This document shows positions 32,832 to 42,437 of a stretch of 64,000 nt of DNA, one piece after another (position 1 is the first letter of the stretch; each line of letters starts with the position of its first letter). Position numbers and translations under genes: made by a program. Source of the DNA: Bacteroidota bacterium (GTDB lineage Bacteria; Bacteroidota; Bacteroidia; Bacteroidales; Paludibacteraceae); assembly GCA_017860295.1 (NCBI GenBank), contig JAFNAS010000016.1:1-64000 (forward strand). The letters are read 5' to 3'. A model generated the notes under the pieces. The model did not search any database and had not been told where the DNA came from. It was given only the letters and a program-made list of their open reading frames with translations.

Positions 32832-33851
32832 TTATCGCAACAAAAACGAGAAACGGTTTACATTCTTCAAAGCAACGCCCGTACCACGTGCTACGGCATG
32901 GAGAGGATCGTCGGCAATGTGGAATGGAATATTCATTTTATTGGCCAAACGTTTGTCAAGACCTTTCAACAAGGCGCCTCCACCAGCGAGATAGATACCA
33001 TTGTTGACAATATCGGCATAAAGTTCGGGAGGTGTTTGTTCCAAAGCGCTCAACACGGCCGTTTCTATTTTCGAAATGGTTTTATCAAGAGCATGAGCAA
33101 TTTCCTGATACGAGATAGGCACTTCCATCGGCAGAGCCGTCATACGATTCGGACCGCGCACCACAAAATCTTCCGGGGCATCGTCCAACGAGGTCAACGC
33201 AGCACCTACATTCATTTTAATCATTTCGGCCGTACGTTCGCCCACCTTCATATTGTGCTGGCGACCCATATACTCAACGATATCGTCGGTAAGGTCATCG
33301 CCTGCAATACGGATCGACTTATTGGTAACGATACCACCCAGCGAGATCACGGCAATTTCGGTTGTACCACCTCCGATATCGACTACCATGTTTCCTTCCG
33401 GAGCTTCAACATCGAGGCCGATACCAATAGCAGCAGCCATCGGTTCGTAAATCATATATACTTCACGTCCGCCGGCATGTTCCGATGAGTCGCGCACCGC
33501 ACGAATCTCTACTTCGGTACTACCCGAAGGAATACAAACCACCATCTTCAACGAAGGGGTGAAGAAGGTCTTTTGCGTCTGCAGCATCTTAATCATGCCG
33601 CGAATCATCAGTTCGGCTGCATAGAAGTCGGCAATCACACCGTCGCGCAAAGGACGAACGGTGCGAATATCTTCGTGCACCTTTCCCTGCATCTGACGGG
33701 CACGTTCACCCACAGCAATCAGCTTGTCCGTACGACGATCGAGGGCAACCACCGAAGGCTGGTCCACAACGATCTTGTCGTTATGAATGATAATCGTATT
33801 GGCCGTTCCCAGGTCAATAGCGATCTCTTGTGTCAATGAAAATAATCCCAT
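32832..33851 (-). CDS. mreB: MreB, bacterial actin
   Basis: A 339-residue actin-fold ATPase. The phosphate 1 loop is IAIDLGTANTIIIHND, phosphate 2 is VVDIGGGTTEIAVISLGG and the adenosine loop GIYLAGGGALLKGLDKRL. A membrane-binding hydrophobic N-terminus (MGLFSLTQ) is present. Its filaments orient the cell-elongation machinery, consistent with a rod-shaped organism. It is the second gene of the operon, 99 bases after purH; that gap is T/C-rich and holds no clear promoter box. Confidence 0.97.
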   Translation of the reverse strand: MGLFSLTQEIAIDLGTANTIIIHNDKIVVDQPSVVALDRRTDKLIAVGERARQMQGKVHEDIRTVRPLRDGVIADFYAAELMIRGMIKMLQTQKTFFTPSLKMVVCIPSGSTEVEIRAVRDSSEHAGGREVYMIYEPMAAAIGIGLDVEAPEGNMVVDIGGGTTEIAVISLGGIVTNKSIRIAGDDLTDDIVEYMGRQHNMKVGERTAEMIKMNVGAALTSLDDAPEDFVVRGPNRMTALPMEVPISYQEIAHALDKTISKIETAVLSALEQTPPELYADIVNNGIYLAGGGALLKGLDKRLANKMNIPFHIADDPLHAVARGTGVALKNVNRFSFLLR

Positions 33852-33950
33852 TATTCAGTTGGTTATGAATGAATTTTTATTTTAGTCGGAGAAAAGAGTC
33901 CAATCAAAGCACGCGTCTTTGTTCTTTGCTCTTTACTCTTTGTTCTGTTA

Positions 33951-35474
33951 TCAATGTTTGAAATGACGGAAACCGGTCATCACCATCGACTGGCCGTTTG
34001 CATCACACGCTTCCACCGAATCGTTATCGCGAATAGAGCCACCCGGATGAATCACAGCCGTAATTCCGGCTTCGTTGGCAATCTGCACACAGTCGGGGAA
34101 AGGGAAGAAGGCATCCGATGCCATCACCGCACCCTGCAACTCCATTTTAAAGTTCAGTGCTTTCTCCACTGCCTGATTCAAGGCATCGACCCGCGAGGTC
34201 TGACCCACGCCACTTGCACACAACTGTTTGTTTTTGGCAAGCACAATGGAGTTCGATTTGGAGTGTTTTACCACTTTATTGGCAAAAAGCAGATCTTCCA
34301 CTTCGGTAGCTGTCGGCGTTTTTTTAGTCACCACCTTCAGATCCGCTTCGGTTTCAATCTTCGTATCTTTATCCTGTACCAGAATACCGTTCAGCACCGT
34401 ACGCGACTGCTTGATTGGTAGTTTAGCCTCTTTCTGAACAAGGATAATCCGGTTTTTCTTCTGTGTAAGAATTTCGAGTGCATCCACATCGTAATCGGGA
34501 GCAATAATTACTTCGAAGAAAATCTTATTGATCTCTTCGGCAGTAGCTTTATCAATTACAGCATTAGTAACCAACACGCCTCCGAAAGCCGAAACCGGAT
34601 CACTTTCGAGAGCCGCTTTCCAGGCATCGATCACAGCAGGACGCGAAGCGATACCGCAGGCGTTGTTGTGCTTGAGAATGGCAAACGTAACATCCTCGAA
34701 ATCGTTTATCAGGTTGATAGCCGCATCGATGTCCAGCAAATTGTTGTACGAGATCTCTTTACCCTGCAATTGCTCGAACATGGCATCGAAATCGCCGTAG
34801 AATATGCCCTGTTGGTGAGGATTTTCGCCGTAGCGCAACACCTTGGCATTGTCGTCGGCTGCACGAAAATAGCTCCCGTCGTTTGCATCGAAATAGTTGA
34901 AAATAGCGCTATCGTAACCCGAAGAGACGGCAAAAGCCTCTTTAGCAAAGAATTTACGCTCTTTCAGCGTGGTAGAAGCACCGTTTTCGGTAATAACATC
35001 CAACAACGGCTGGTATTGTGCCTGCGAAGCAACAATAATCACATCGTTGAAATTTTTGGCAGCGGCACGAATAAGCGAAATACCACCGATATCTATTTTT
35101 TCGATAATATCTTGTTCTGAAGCTCCCGAAGCCACCGTTTGAGCAAAAGGATAGAGATCGACAATAACCAAATCGATAGTAGGAATTTCATATTTCGCTA
35201 CCTGATCCAAATCACCTACTTCGTCGCGACGATAAAGGATACCTCCGAACACTTTCGGATGTAATGTTTTTACACGACCGCCGAAAATAGAAGGATAACC
35301 GGTTAGGTCTTCAACTGCCTGACAAGGAATTCCCAGGGATTCGATAAAGGTTTGCGTGCCTCCGGTGGAGATAAATGCTACACCTTGTGCATGTAATTCA
35401 CGGATGATTACATCGAGTTTGTCTTTGTGATAAACTGATACAAAGGCTGTTTTAATGGATTTTCTTTCGCTCAT
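33951..35474 (-). CDS. purH: Bifunctional AICAR formyltransferase / IMP cyclohydrolase
   Basis: A 507-residue enzyme for the last two steps of purine synthesis: 10-formyl-THF plus AICAR to FAICAR, then ring closure to IMP. The cyclohydrolase half opens with KTAFVSVYHKDKLDVII and has GGRVKTLHPKVFGGILYRR. The transformylase half has RYGENPHQQGIFYG, LKHNNACGIA (catalytic Lys-His) and a C-terminal VIHPGGSIRDNDSVEACD. The ATG at 35474 is chosen because a minus-strand TACATTTG box lies at 35496-35503; the open frame to 35618 is upstream of it and not conserved. It heads the mre operon. Confidence 0.96.
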   Translation of the reverse strand: MSERKSIKTAFVSVYHKDKLDVIIRELHAQGVAFISTGGTQTFIESLGIPCQAVEDLTGYPSIFGGRVKTLHPKVFGGILYRRDEVGDLDQVAKYEIPTIDLVIVDLYPFAQTVASGASEQDIIEKIDIGGISLIRAAAKNFNDVIIVASQAQYQPLLDVITENGASTTLKERKFFAKEAFAVSSGYDSAIFNYFDANDGSYFRAADDNAKVLRYGENPHQQGIFYGDFDAMFEQLQGKEISYNNLLDIDAAINLINDFEDVTFAILKHNNACGIASRPAVIDAWKAALESDPVSAFGGVLVTNAVIDKATAEEINKIFFEVIIAPDYDVDALEILTQKKNRIILVQKEAKLPIKQSRTVLNGILVQDKDTKIETEADLKVVTKKTPTATEVEDLLFANKVVKHSKSNSIVLAKNKQLCASGVGQTSRVDALNQAVEKALNFKMELQGAVMASDAFFPFPDCVQIANEAGITAVIHPGGSIRDNDSVEACDANGQSMVMTGFRHFKH

Positions 35475-35495
35475 CGGTTGAATTTTTAATGCTTG

Positions 35496-35503
35496 CAAAT
35501 GTA
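35496..35503 (-). promoter_or_regulatory. -7 box for the purH-mre operon
   Basis: CAAATGTA reads TACATTTG on the minus strand, 21 bases before the purH ATG. Confidence 0.55.
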
Positions 35504-35619
35504 CAAAAATGTTTGGATATAATAGTTGCGTTTTAAAGTTATTTTGGTGCTCTGAAAAGTTGGTTGTGGGTGAATTCCGAGCTTCAGGATAACTGTGCTG
35601 CTGTGCTGTTCTGCTCAAC

Positions 35620-35650
35620 TTGCAATTACGAGGGCTGTGTTGTATTTTTG
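35620..35650 (+). promoter_or_regulatory. Promoter of pnuC
   Basis: TTG (35620-35622) and TATTTTTG (35643-35650), 20 bases apart, 46 bases before the pnuC ATG. Confidence 0.65.
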
Positions 35651-35696
35651 TACAAAAAAGAAGCGACCGGACAAGGCAACTTACAACAACATTTAA

Positions 35697-36353
35697 ATGA
35701 CTGATTTTTTAAGCATTAATTACACCATTATCGAAATTTTAGGCTACAGAATGAGTTTGGTGGAACTCCTCGGAACAATAAGTGGTGTATTGGCAGTAAT
35801 TTTAGAGACGCGATCCAATATATGGACATGGCCGGTCGGAATCATCAGTATCGTCTTCTCTTTCTTTGTTTTTTACCAGACAAGCCTTTACAGCGACATG
35901 TTTCTGCAGATATATTATATGGTAACGGCAGTATACGGTTGGATTTACTGGCACGGCATCAAAACAGGGAGGCAAACTCCGATCACACTGCTAACACCCA
36001 GAGGAAGAATTATACACGCCATACTCATTATAATCGGTACGGTCGGAATCGGCTATTTCATGAGCCATATCCATCAAATTTTCCCAAATTTATTTCCTAC
36101 GGAGGCCGCGTTCCCCTACCCCGACACCTTCGTGGCGGTACTCAGTATTCTGGCAAACTGGATGATGGCGCAACGCAAAGTCGAGACATGGATATTATGG
36201 ATTGTTGTAGATGTGATTTGTACGGTAATGTATTCGCTGAAAGGCATCCAGTTCTTTTCGCTCGAATATCTGATTTTCACTCTGATGGCCGTTTACGGAT
36301 TGATAAACTGGATAAAATTGTATCGAACCGGACTAAAAAATGTGAAGATTTGA
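35697..36353 (+). CDS. pnuC: PnuC-family vitamin transporter (nicotinamide riboside type)
   Basis: A 218-residue protein with seven predicted membrane helices, the PnuC fold. ISGVLAVILETRSNIWTWPV is the conserved opening (N-x-W-x-W-P-x-G), QIYYMVTAVYGWIYW the middle WGWxxW-like block, and ETWILWIVVDVICTVMYSLK with LIFTLMAVYGLINWIKLY the end. PnuC facilitates uptake of nicotinamide riboside for NAD synthesis. Related PnuT (thiamine) and PnuX exist; no thiamine gene or TPP riboswitch is seen, so the nicotinamide riboside call is preferred but not proven. Confidence 0.85.
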   Translation: MTDFLSINYTIIEILGYRMSLVELLGTISGVLAVILETRSNIWTWPVGIISIVFSFFVFYQTSLYSDMFLQIYYMVTAVYGWIYWHGIKTGRQTPITLLTPRGRIIHAILIIIGTVGIGYFMSHIHQIFPNLFPTEAAFPYPDTFVAVLSILANWMMAQRKVETWILWIVVDVICTVMYSLKGIQFFSLEYLIFTLMAVYGLINWIKLYRTGLKNVKI

Positions 36354-36468
36354 AAATGTAAAGATGTATCTATCATATAAGATGCTTTCAAACCATCGCT
36401 TATCTGTATGTTGAAATTCCAATAGAAAATGCCGGGCCATTCAACACTAAACATTAAACGCCAAACTC

Positions 36469-39400
36469 ATGCAATTGAAAGATGTACTACAGAATCGCAT
36501 CCTCATTCTCGACGGAGCAATGGGAACGATGATTCAACGCTATAAACTCAACGAGGAACAGTACCGTGGAACGCTTTTTGCCGGCGTTGCCATTCCGCAA
36601 AAGGGAAACAACGACCTGCTCTGCCTCTCGCAACCGGACATCATTTCGGCAATACATCGTCAATATCTGGAGGCCGGTGCCGACATCATCGAGACCAATA
36701 CCTTCAACGCGCAGGCTATCTCTATGGCCGACTACGGTATGGAAACGCAGGTACGCACCATCAATCTGGAAGGTGCCAAACTGGCACGCCGTCTGGCCGA
36801 TGAATTTACGGCACAGAATCCCGACAAGCCCCGGTTTGTGGCCGGTTCGGTTGGACCAACAAATAAAACCGCCTCCCTTTCGCCCGATGTGAACAATCCC
36901 GCTTTCCGTAGCGTCACTTTCAACGATCTGACTGTTGCCTATCAGGAGCAGATAGAAGCTCTGCTCGAAGGCAGGGTAGATGCCATTTTTATCGAAACTA
37001 TTTTCGATACACTCAACGCCAAAGCAGCAATTCGTGCTGCCAATCTGGCTATGGAGAAAACCGGCATCAAAGTTGCGCTTATGCTCTCAGCTACGGTTGC
37101 CGATAAGAGCGGTCGTACTCTCTCGGGACAGACCATTCGCGCTTTTCTGGCCTCCATCTCTCATGCCGATCTGCTTTCGGTAGGACTCAACTGTTCGTTC
37201 GGTGCCCGCGATTTGAAACCGTACCTCGAAGAGTTGTCGGCATTTGCACCCTGGTATGTGAGCGCACACCCCAATGCCGGATTACCCAACCGTTTCGGCG
37301 CTTACGACGAAACGCCTGAAATGATGGCTGAACAGATTAAAGAGTATCTCGACGAAGGGTTGGTTAATATTATCGGCGGTTGTTGTGGTACGACCCCCGA
37401 TCATATTGCGAAATATTATGCACTGGTTGAAGGTAAAATGGTACGGAAACCAGCTGTTGAATCAACCAATACCAGCCTTTCGGGATTAGAATTACTGGAG
37501 ATTACTCCGGAAAACAACTTCGTCAACATTGGGGAACGATGTAACGTGGCCGGATCGCGCAAGTTTCTGCGGTTAATTGCCGAGAAGAAATACGAAGAGG
37601 CGGTTAGTATTGCCCGCCAACAGGTGGAAGATGGCGCGCAAATCATCGACGTAAATATAGACGACGCCATGCTTGAAGCCAAAGAGGAGATGGTGACATT
37701 CCTAAACTACCTGATGTCGGAACCGGACGCGGCCAAACTGCCCATCATGATCGACTCCTCCAAATGGGAGGTGATCGAAGCCGGGTTACAATGTCTGCAA
37801 GGCAAAGCGGTGGTCAACTCCATCAGTCTGAAAGAGGGTGAAGAGCTATTTCTGGATCATGCCCGCACTATTCGCCAATACGGAGCCGCTACCGTGGTGA
37901 TGGCTTTCGACGAAAAGGGTCAGGCCGACACCTTCGAACGCCGCACCGAGATTTGCAAGCGTACCTATGATTTGTTAACCCAAAAGGCGGGCTTTCCGCC
38001 TCAGGATATCATCTTCGACCCGAACATACTGGCTATCGCCACTGGCATCGAAGAGCACAACCGCTATGCCATCGATTTTATCCGCACCACCGAATGGATC
38101 AAGCAAAATCTACCCTATGCCAAAGTGAGTGGCGGAGTGAGCAATCTCTCCTTCTCGTTCCGAGGCAATAATATGGTGCGTGAAGCGATGCACTCGGTGT
38201 TCCTCTATTATGCTATCCAGGCCGGAATGGACATGGGAATCGTCAACGCCGGTATGTTGCAGGTGTACGAATCGATCGATAAAGAATTGCTCGAACGGGT
38301 GGAAGATGTGATCTTCGACCGCAGACCCGACTCTACCGAACGACTGATCGAGCTGGCCGAGAAGATCAAAGCCGACAGCAGCAACGAAACCATCGAAAAG
38401 AAAGAGGACGAATGGCGCACCCGCTCGTTGCAGGAACGGCTCTCCTACTGCCTGATCAAAGGCATCGGTCAACACCTCGAAGAGGATTTGGCTGAAGCGT
38501 TAACCGTTTACGAAAATCCGTTGACCATCATAGAAGAACCGCTGATGGATGGGATGAACACTGTGGGCGATCTATTCGGACAGGGCAAAATGTTTTTGCC
38601 GCAGGTGGTAAAGACAGCCCGCACCATGAAACAGGCAGTCGCCATTTTGCAGCCGCACATCGAAGCGCATCAAAGCGGCCAAGTAGTTCAGAAAGCAGGT
38701 AAGATAGTACTGGCAACGGTAAAAGGCGATGTGCACGACATCGGTAAAAACATTGTGGGGGTGATTATGGCCTGCAACAACTTCGAGGTGGTCGATCTGG
38801 GAGTAATGGTACCCACCGACCGTATCATTCAGGCTGCGATCGACGAAAAAGCGGATGTGATCGGTCTCAGCGGGTTGATTACACCTTCGCTGGAAGAGAT
38901 GTGTCACGTAGCGGCTACCATGCAAAAAGCAGGGCTCAACATACCATTGATGATCGGAGGTGCCACCACATCAAAAATACATACGGCCGTAAAGATTGCC
39001 CCCAACTACACCAACAACGTAGTGGTCTACTCGCGCGATGCTTCGCAGGGAGTCTCTTACCTCGGCAAATTGATCAATAAACAAACCTATGCCGAATTTG
39101 CCGCTTTTATCCGTGACGAACAGGAGAGGATGGTCGCCAAAGAGGTCAAGACCCCGGTTCGGCCGTTGACCGAAGCAAAGAAAAACGCACTCAATATCGA
39201 CTGGAGCGACTTCACGCCGTTGCGTCCGGCGCAATTCGACCGCCAAACGCTCGACATCTCCATCGACATACTGTTTCCTTACATCGATTGGCGTTTCTTC
39301 TTCAAGGCATGGCGCATCACCGGCAGCTATCCCGGCATCGAAAACATTCACGAATGCCCTTCGTGCGAACAATCGTGGATCAATAGTTTTCCGGCTGAAG

Positions 39401-40152
39401 AGCAGGAGAAGGCCCGCGAAGCGCTGAAATTGTTCCGCGACGCTACCCGTCTGCTCAACATGCTCAACACGAAAGGGGTGGTTGCAAAGTCCGTGCTATC
39501 GTTCTACGAAGCCAACGCAACCGACAACCGCGATGCGTTGGTTATACACAATAACGGGGAGATAACCGTTCTACCGGTATTGCGTCAGCAAGCGGTAAAA
39601 CCGGACGGAAATAATCTCTCACTGGCCGATTTTCTGCTGCCCGAAAAGGAAAACCGCACCGACTATCTCGGCGCTTTTGCCACGTCGGTGACCGGAGCCG
39701 AAGAGATAGCCAAAGAGTATGCCGCGCAAAATGACGATTACTCCGCGTTGTTGATTCAGTCCATCTCCGACCGTATTGCCGAAGCAGCTGCCGAATGGTT
39801 GCACTTGCAGGTTCGTTGTCATTTCTGGGGATATGCCGAAAATGAGGCGTTGAGCAAAGAAGAGATTTTGAAAGAGCATTATCAGGGCATTCGTCCGGCG
39901 GTGGGCTACCCTTCCCTGCCCGATCTTTCGCTTATCTTCGACCTCAACAAACTGTTGAATCTCTCCGAAATCGGCATTTCACTTACCGAAAACGGAGCCA
40001 TGAAACCCAACGCATCGGTTTGTGGTCTGCTCTTTGCACATCCGCAATCGAGCTATTTTATGATCGGAAAGATTGACGAGGAACAACGGAAGCATTATGC
40101 CGCACAACGGGGCATTACCCCCGATGAATCGAACAAATGGTTACCCCGCTGA
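36469..40152 (+). CDS. metH: Cobalamin-dependent methionine synthase
   Basis: A 1227-residue four-module enzyme that moves the methyl group of 5-methyl-THF to homocysteine. Module 1 (about 1-325) has zinc Cys242 (LNCSFG) and Cys305/Cys306 ([11 protein letters not shown]). The pterin module (about 335-600) begins [17 protein letters not shown]. The B12 module (about 640-880) has [14 protein letters not shown] with the axial His756. The C-terminal reactivation module binds SAM ([11 protein letters not shown]). All are intact and of normal length. No cobalamin riboswitch is visible in the 115 bases upstream. It works with MetF (13.2 kb) and AhcY (46.5 kb). Confidence 0.97.
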   Translation: MQLKDVLQNRILILDGAMGTMIQRYKLNEEQYRGTLFAGVAIPQKGNNDLLCLSQPDIISAIHRQYLEAGADIIETNTFNAQAISMADYGMETQVRTINLEGAKLARRLADEFTAQNPDKPRFVAGSVGPTNKTASLSPDVNNPAFRSVTFNDLTVAYQEQIEALLEGRVDAIFIETIFDTLNAKAAIRAANLAMEKTGIKVALMLSATVADKSGRTLSGQTIRAFLASISHADLLSVGLNCSFGARDLKPYLEELSAFAPWYVSAHPNAGLPNRFGAYDETPEMMAEQIKEYLDEGLVNIIGGCCGTTPDHIAKYYALVEGKMVRKPAVESTNTSLSGLELLEITPENNFVNIGERCNVAGSRKFLRLIAEKKYEEAVSIARQQVEDGAQIIDVNIDDAMLEAKEEMVTFLNYLMSEPDAAKLPIMIDSSKWEVIEAGLQCLQGKAVVNSISLKEGEELFLDHARTIRQYGAATVVMAFDEKGQADTFERRTEICKRTYDLLTQKAGFPPQDIIFDPNILAIATGIEEHNRYAIDFIRTTEWIKQNLPYAKVSGGVSNLSFSFRGNNMVREAMHSVFLYYAIQAGMDMGIVNAGMLQVYESIDKELLERVEDVIFDRRPDSTERLIELAEKIKADSSNETIEKKEDEWRTRSLQERLSYCLIKGIGQHLEEDLAEALTVYENPLTIIEEPLMDGMNTVGDLFGQGKMFLPQVVKTARTMKQAVAILQPHIEAHQSGQVVQKAGKIVLATVKGDVHDIGKNIVGVIMACNNFEVVDLGVMVPTDRIIQAAIDEKADVIGLSGLITPSLEEMCHVAATMQKAGLNIPLMIGGATTSKIHTAVKIAPNYTNNVVVYSRDASQGVSYLGKLINKQTYAEFAAFIRDEQERMVAKEVKTPVRPLTEAKKNALNIDWSDFTPLRPAQFDRQTLDISIDILFPYIDWRFFFKAWRITGSYPGIENIHECPSCEQSWINSFPAEEQEKAREALKLFRDATRLLNMLNTKGVVAKSVLSFYEANATDNRDALVIHNNGEITVLPVLRQQAVKPDGNNLSLADFLLPEKENRTDYLGAFATSVTGAEEIAKEYAAQNDDYSALLIQSISDRIAEAAAEWLHLQVRCHFWGYAENEALSKEEILKEHYQGIRPAVGYPSLPDLSLIFDLNKLLNLSEIGISLTENGAMKPNASVCGLLFAHPQSSYFMIGKIDEEQRKHYAAQRGITPDESNKWLPR

Positions 40153-40214
40153 CTTTCGGCATTTTCTTCAAACGCTAAAAAACCTTTCAGAGTCTGACGA
40201 AACAGTCCGATTGC

Positions 40215-40245
40215 TTGTTGATACAAAAGGAAAGCACTATTTTTG
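40215..40245 (+). promoter_or_regulatory. Promoter of the DUF5606 gene
   Basis: TTG (40215-40217) and TATTTTTG (40238-40245), 20 bases apart. The ATG follows at 40338, giving a leader of about 85 nt. Confidence 0.65.
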
Positions 40246-40337
40246 TCGCGCTTTAAATGTTAACTCTCTTGAATTATAACCGAATGACAATTGGGAACAA
40301 GCGTTGGCCCTGTCATTTTACTATTAAACTATTGATT

Positions 40338-40760
40338 ATGCTTAAGAAGATTTTGTCTGTATCGGGAAAACCGGGTTTGTTCAAACTGATTTCACAAGGA
40401 AAAAACATGATGATTATCGAATCGTTGGTCGACAAGAAAAGATGTCCGGCTTTGGCTCACGATCGGGTGGTTTCATTGGGCGATATTTCCATTTATACAG
40501 AAACGGAAGAGATGCCGCTCAGCGCTGTTTTTGCCAACATCAAAGAGAAAGAAACCGGAAACAAGGCATCAATCGATCCGAAAGCCGATGGCAATACACT
40601 TCGTGCCTATTTCGAGGAAGTGGTTCCCGAGTTCGACAAAGACCGGGTGCATACCTCCGATATTAAGAAAATCATCATCTGGTACAATCTTTTGGTAGAG
40701 AACGAACTGACCGGTTTTGCGGCGGCTGATGCCGAAGAAGAAAAAGATACCGAAGCATAA
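40338..40760 (+). CDS. DUF5606 family protein
   Basis: A 140-residue protein of a conserved Bacteroidota family. LKKILSVSGKPGLFKLISQG is the conserved N-terminal block and MIIESLVDKKRCPALAHDRV the next, with SLGDISIYTE and a helical region ending SDIKKIIIWYNLLVENEL. The tail is acidic (AAADAEEEKDTEA). Function unknown; a cytoplasmic, possibly Sm-like or nucleic-acid-associated fold has been suggested only by shape. The ATG at 40338 is the conserved start; the ORF extends to 40257 upstream. It is monocistronic with its own promoter and terminator. Confidence 0.85.
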   Translation: MLKKILSVSGKPGLFKLISQGKNMMIIESLVDKKRCPALAHDRVVSLGDISIYTETEEMPLSAVFANIKEKETGNKASIDPKADGNTLRAYFEEVVPEFDKDRVHTSDIKKIIIWYNLLVENELTGFAAADAEEEKDTEA

Positions 40761-40776
40761 AGTATCCTACTATAAA

Positions 40777-40817
40777 ACAGAAAGCGCCTTGTCAATCGAC
40801 AAGGCGCTTTCTGTTTT
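40777..40817 (+). terminator. Terminator after the DUF5606 gene
   Basis: ACAGAAAGCGCCTTGTC (40777-40793) pairs perfectly with GACAAGGCGCTTTCTGT (40798-40814) around AATC, followed by T5. Confidence 0.95.
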
Positions 40818-40836
40818 TCGGAGCCTTGAATAAATG

Positions 40837-41004
40837 TTCGGTAATATACAATAGCCACTCGACAGGATGCAATCGCATCTCGACAACATGAAACGACCGC
40901 TCGGAAACATGCAATAGCTGCTCGACTATATACATTGACATCTCGGAAGAATACCGGTGTGTCTCTGCAAAAGAACTCTCCTGCCCGACAAGCTATTGCA
41001 GCGT
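40837..41004 (+). repeat. Degenerate 21-bp tandem repeat, eight units
   Basis: Eight consecutive units of exactly 21 bases start at 40837, 40858, 40879, 40900, 40921, 40942, 40963 and 40984. The shared pattern is CTCGRMAA, then ATRCAAT, then about 4 variable bases, strongest in units 1-4 and 8 (for example CTCGACAGGATGCAATCGCAT). It lies between the DUF5606 terminator and the stop of the minus-strand deacetylase gene. Because 21 is a multiple of three, the minus strand stays open and reads as heptads starting Cys/Phe-Arg, but no start signal or family supports a protein there. Confidence 0.85.
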
Positions 41005-41021
41005 TTTTAGTTGTAACCCGT

Positions 41022-42353
41022 TTATTCCAACACCTCGCACAACGAATCGGCATATTCGATGGAATGCTTATAAACTGCACGCCATCCGCTCCAACTGCCC
41101 GAGTTGCTCAACGAACTGTTGTGCCACAGGCTGATAAACAGTCCATCCACCGCCTTTACGTTACTTGTTAGTTTTTTAATAAGTTGTTCGGCATCAGCAC
41201 GTTGCAGTTTCAGGCTGTGATTAAGCGCACCATCCATGTAGGCAAACGGATAAATTGTGAGCGAGGTCTTTTCGTTTTTCGACAAATCGAACCACTTGAA
41301 AGGGGTTGAGACAGATGCCCGAAAACCCGGTCGGCTGGCATACCCCATCGAATAATCCTCTTTAATGCCACTGTCCACCAACGATTGATACGTTTGAGGC
41401 ATGGTGAGCAACAGGTAGTGCTGACGACTCATTTCGATTTGCTCGTATATCATCCCGGAGAATTTCCGTATCTCTCGCCCGATCGATGCCTTATCCGATG
41501 CAGAGGCAAAAGAGAGATGAATACCTATTTTTCCATAGCTCTTAATCCGGCGCATCAGCTTTTTTATACGACGGCTATCGCACGAAAACGCATGTTCATA
41601 GCTGTTGGTTTGTTGCGCACACAATACAAAATAACAAGGATTGAACCCGAAATGCTGTTGCAACGCGAATTGAAAGCCATAGGTATCGAACTGATCTTTG
41701 CGGTAATGTATCATCACCAAAAAGCGACCTTTAGCCTCACGAAAACGGTTTTGCGCCAGACTTTTCAGCACTCCGCCCAGATTGACAAAGACATTGCGGT
41801 GCACGTAGGCATACGGTTGGTCAATATTGTACGTCGGCAAATAATCGAATTTCCGTTTGGGAAATACCTCGCCAGGATAACGCTTTTGAAGCTCGGAAAA
41901 CAACATTTTCGCCCAGATATTCACCAACGGCTTATCCAGAAAATTGCCTTTAAAGGCCAGCGCATTCCGGGGCGAATAGCGTCCGAACTTATCGGGCGTA
42001 TACGCAAGGTACTCTTCGTAACGGGTAATCAGGTAAAAGGAAGCCGCAAAGATATCGAACGGAAAAGGAGAGCCTTGCGCATCGACGGCAAAAAAAGCGG
42101 GCACACCTTCATAATCCAGCAAATCGATCTCTTGTTGTTTTATATTGTCCTCGAGCAAGAGCGGATGCTGCGGCACCAACAACACATTATCCGGCGAGCC
42201 ATTGCTATACGACAGTTTGACCGACTGTGAAGTTCGAAATTCATCTTCAGAATCTGTCAACGTACAATAAAACAACAAGTAGTCGCGAAAGATATAATCG
42301 ACGATATAACGAATACGAGACGTAATGCGCGGAGTATAGATCAATAATTTCAT
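41022..42353 (-). CDS. Polysaccharide deacetylase-family protein
   Basis: 443 residues. The N-terminal region (MKLLIYTPRITSRIRYIVDY…) matches the DUF7033 extension found on Bacteroidota polysaccharide deacetylase-like proteins. The central part has the NodB-like barrel remnants YLPTYNIDQPYAYVHRN (in place of the usual TFDxD) and YGKIGIHLSFASASDKASIG, and the end has FISLWHNSSLSNSGSW with the late-barrel His. The metal-binding Asp/His set looks partly altered, so activity is uncertain. It is probably cytoplasmic and possibly tied to surface glycan genes. It is single on this strand, with an 84-base gap before the permease. Confidence 0.78.
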   Translation of the reverse strand: MKLLIYTPRITSRIRYIVDYIFRDYLLFYCTLTDSEDEFRTSQSVKLSYSNGSPDNVLLVPQHPLLLEDNIKQQEIDLLDYEGVPAFFAVDAQGSPFPFDIFAASFYLITRYEEYLAYTPDKFGRYSPRNALAFKGNFLDKPLVNIWAKMLFSELQKRYPGEVFPKRKFDYLPTYNIDQPYAYVHRNVFVNLGGVLKSLAQNRFREAKGRFLVMIHYRKDQFDTYGFQFALQQHFGFNPCYFVLCAQQTNSYEHAFSCDSRRIKKLMRRIKSYGKIGIHLSFASASDKASIGREIRKFSGMIYEQIEMSRQHYLLLTMPQTYQSLVDSGIKEDYSMGYASRPGFRASVSTPFKWFDLSKNEKTSLTIYPFAYMDGALNHSLKLQRADAEQLIKKLTSNVKAVDGLFISLWHNSSLSNSGSWSGWRAVYKHSIEYADSLCEVLE

Positions 42354-42437
42354 ACAAAATTGCCGGTCGTTAATAAAAACCTGACGAATTTAAACACAAT
42401 TATTGGATCAGGCAAACGTTTTCGATGCCGTATGCCG

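Noticed and set aside
36354-36468. Cobalamin riboswitch before metH
   Set aside because: The 115-base gap is too short and lacks the B12-box pattern.
40607-41080. 157-codon minus-strand frame with Cys-Arg heptads
   Set aside because: It is produced by the 21-bp tandem repeat and runs antisense into the DUF5606 gene and its terminator; no promoter or family support.
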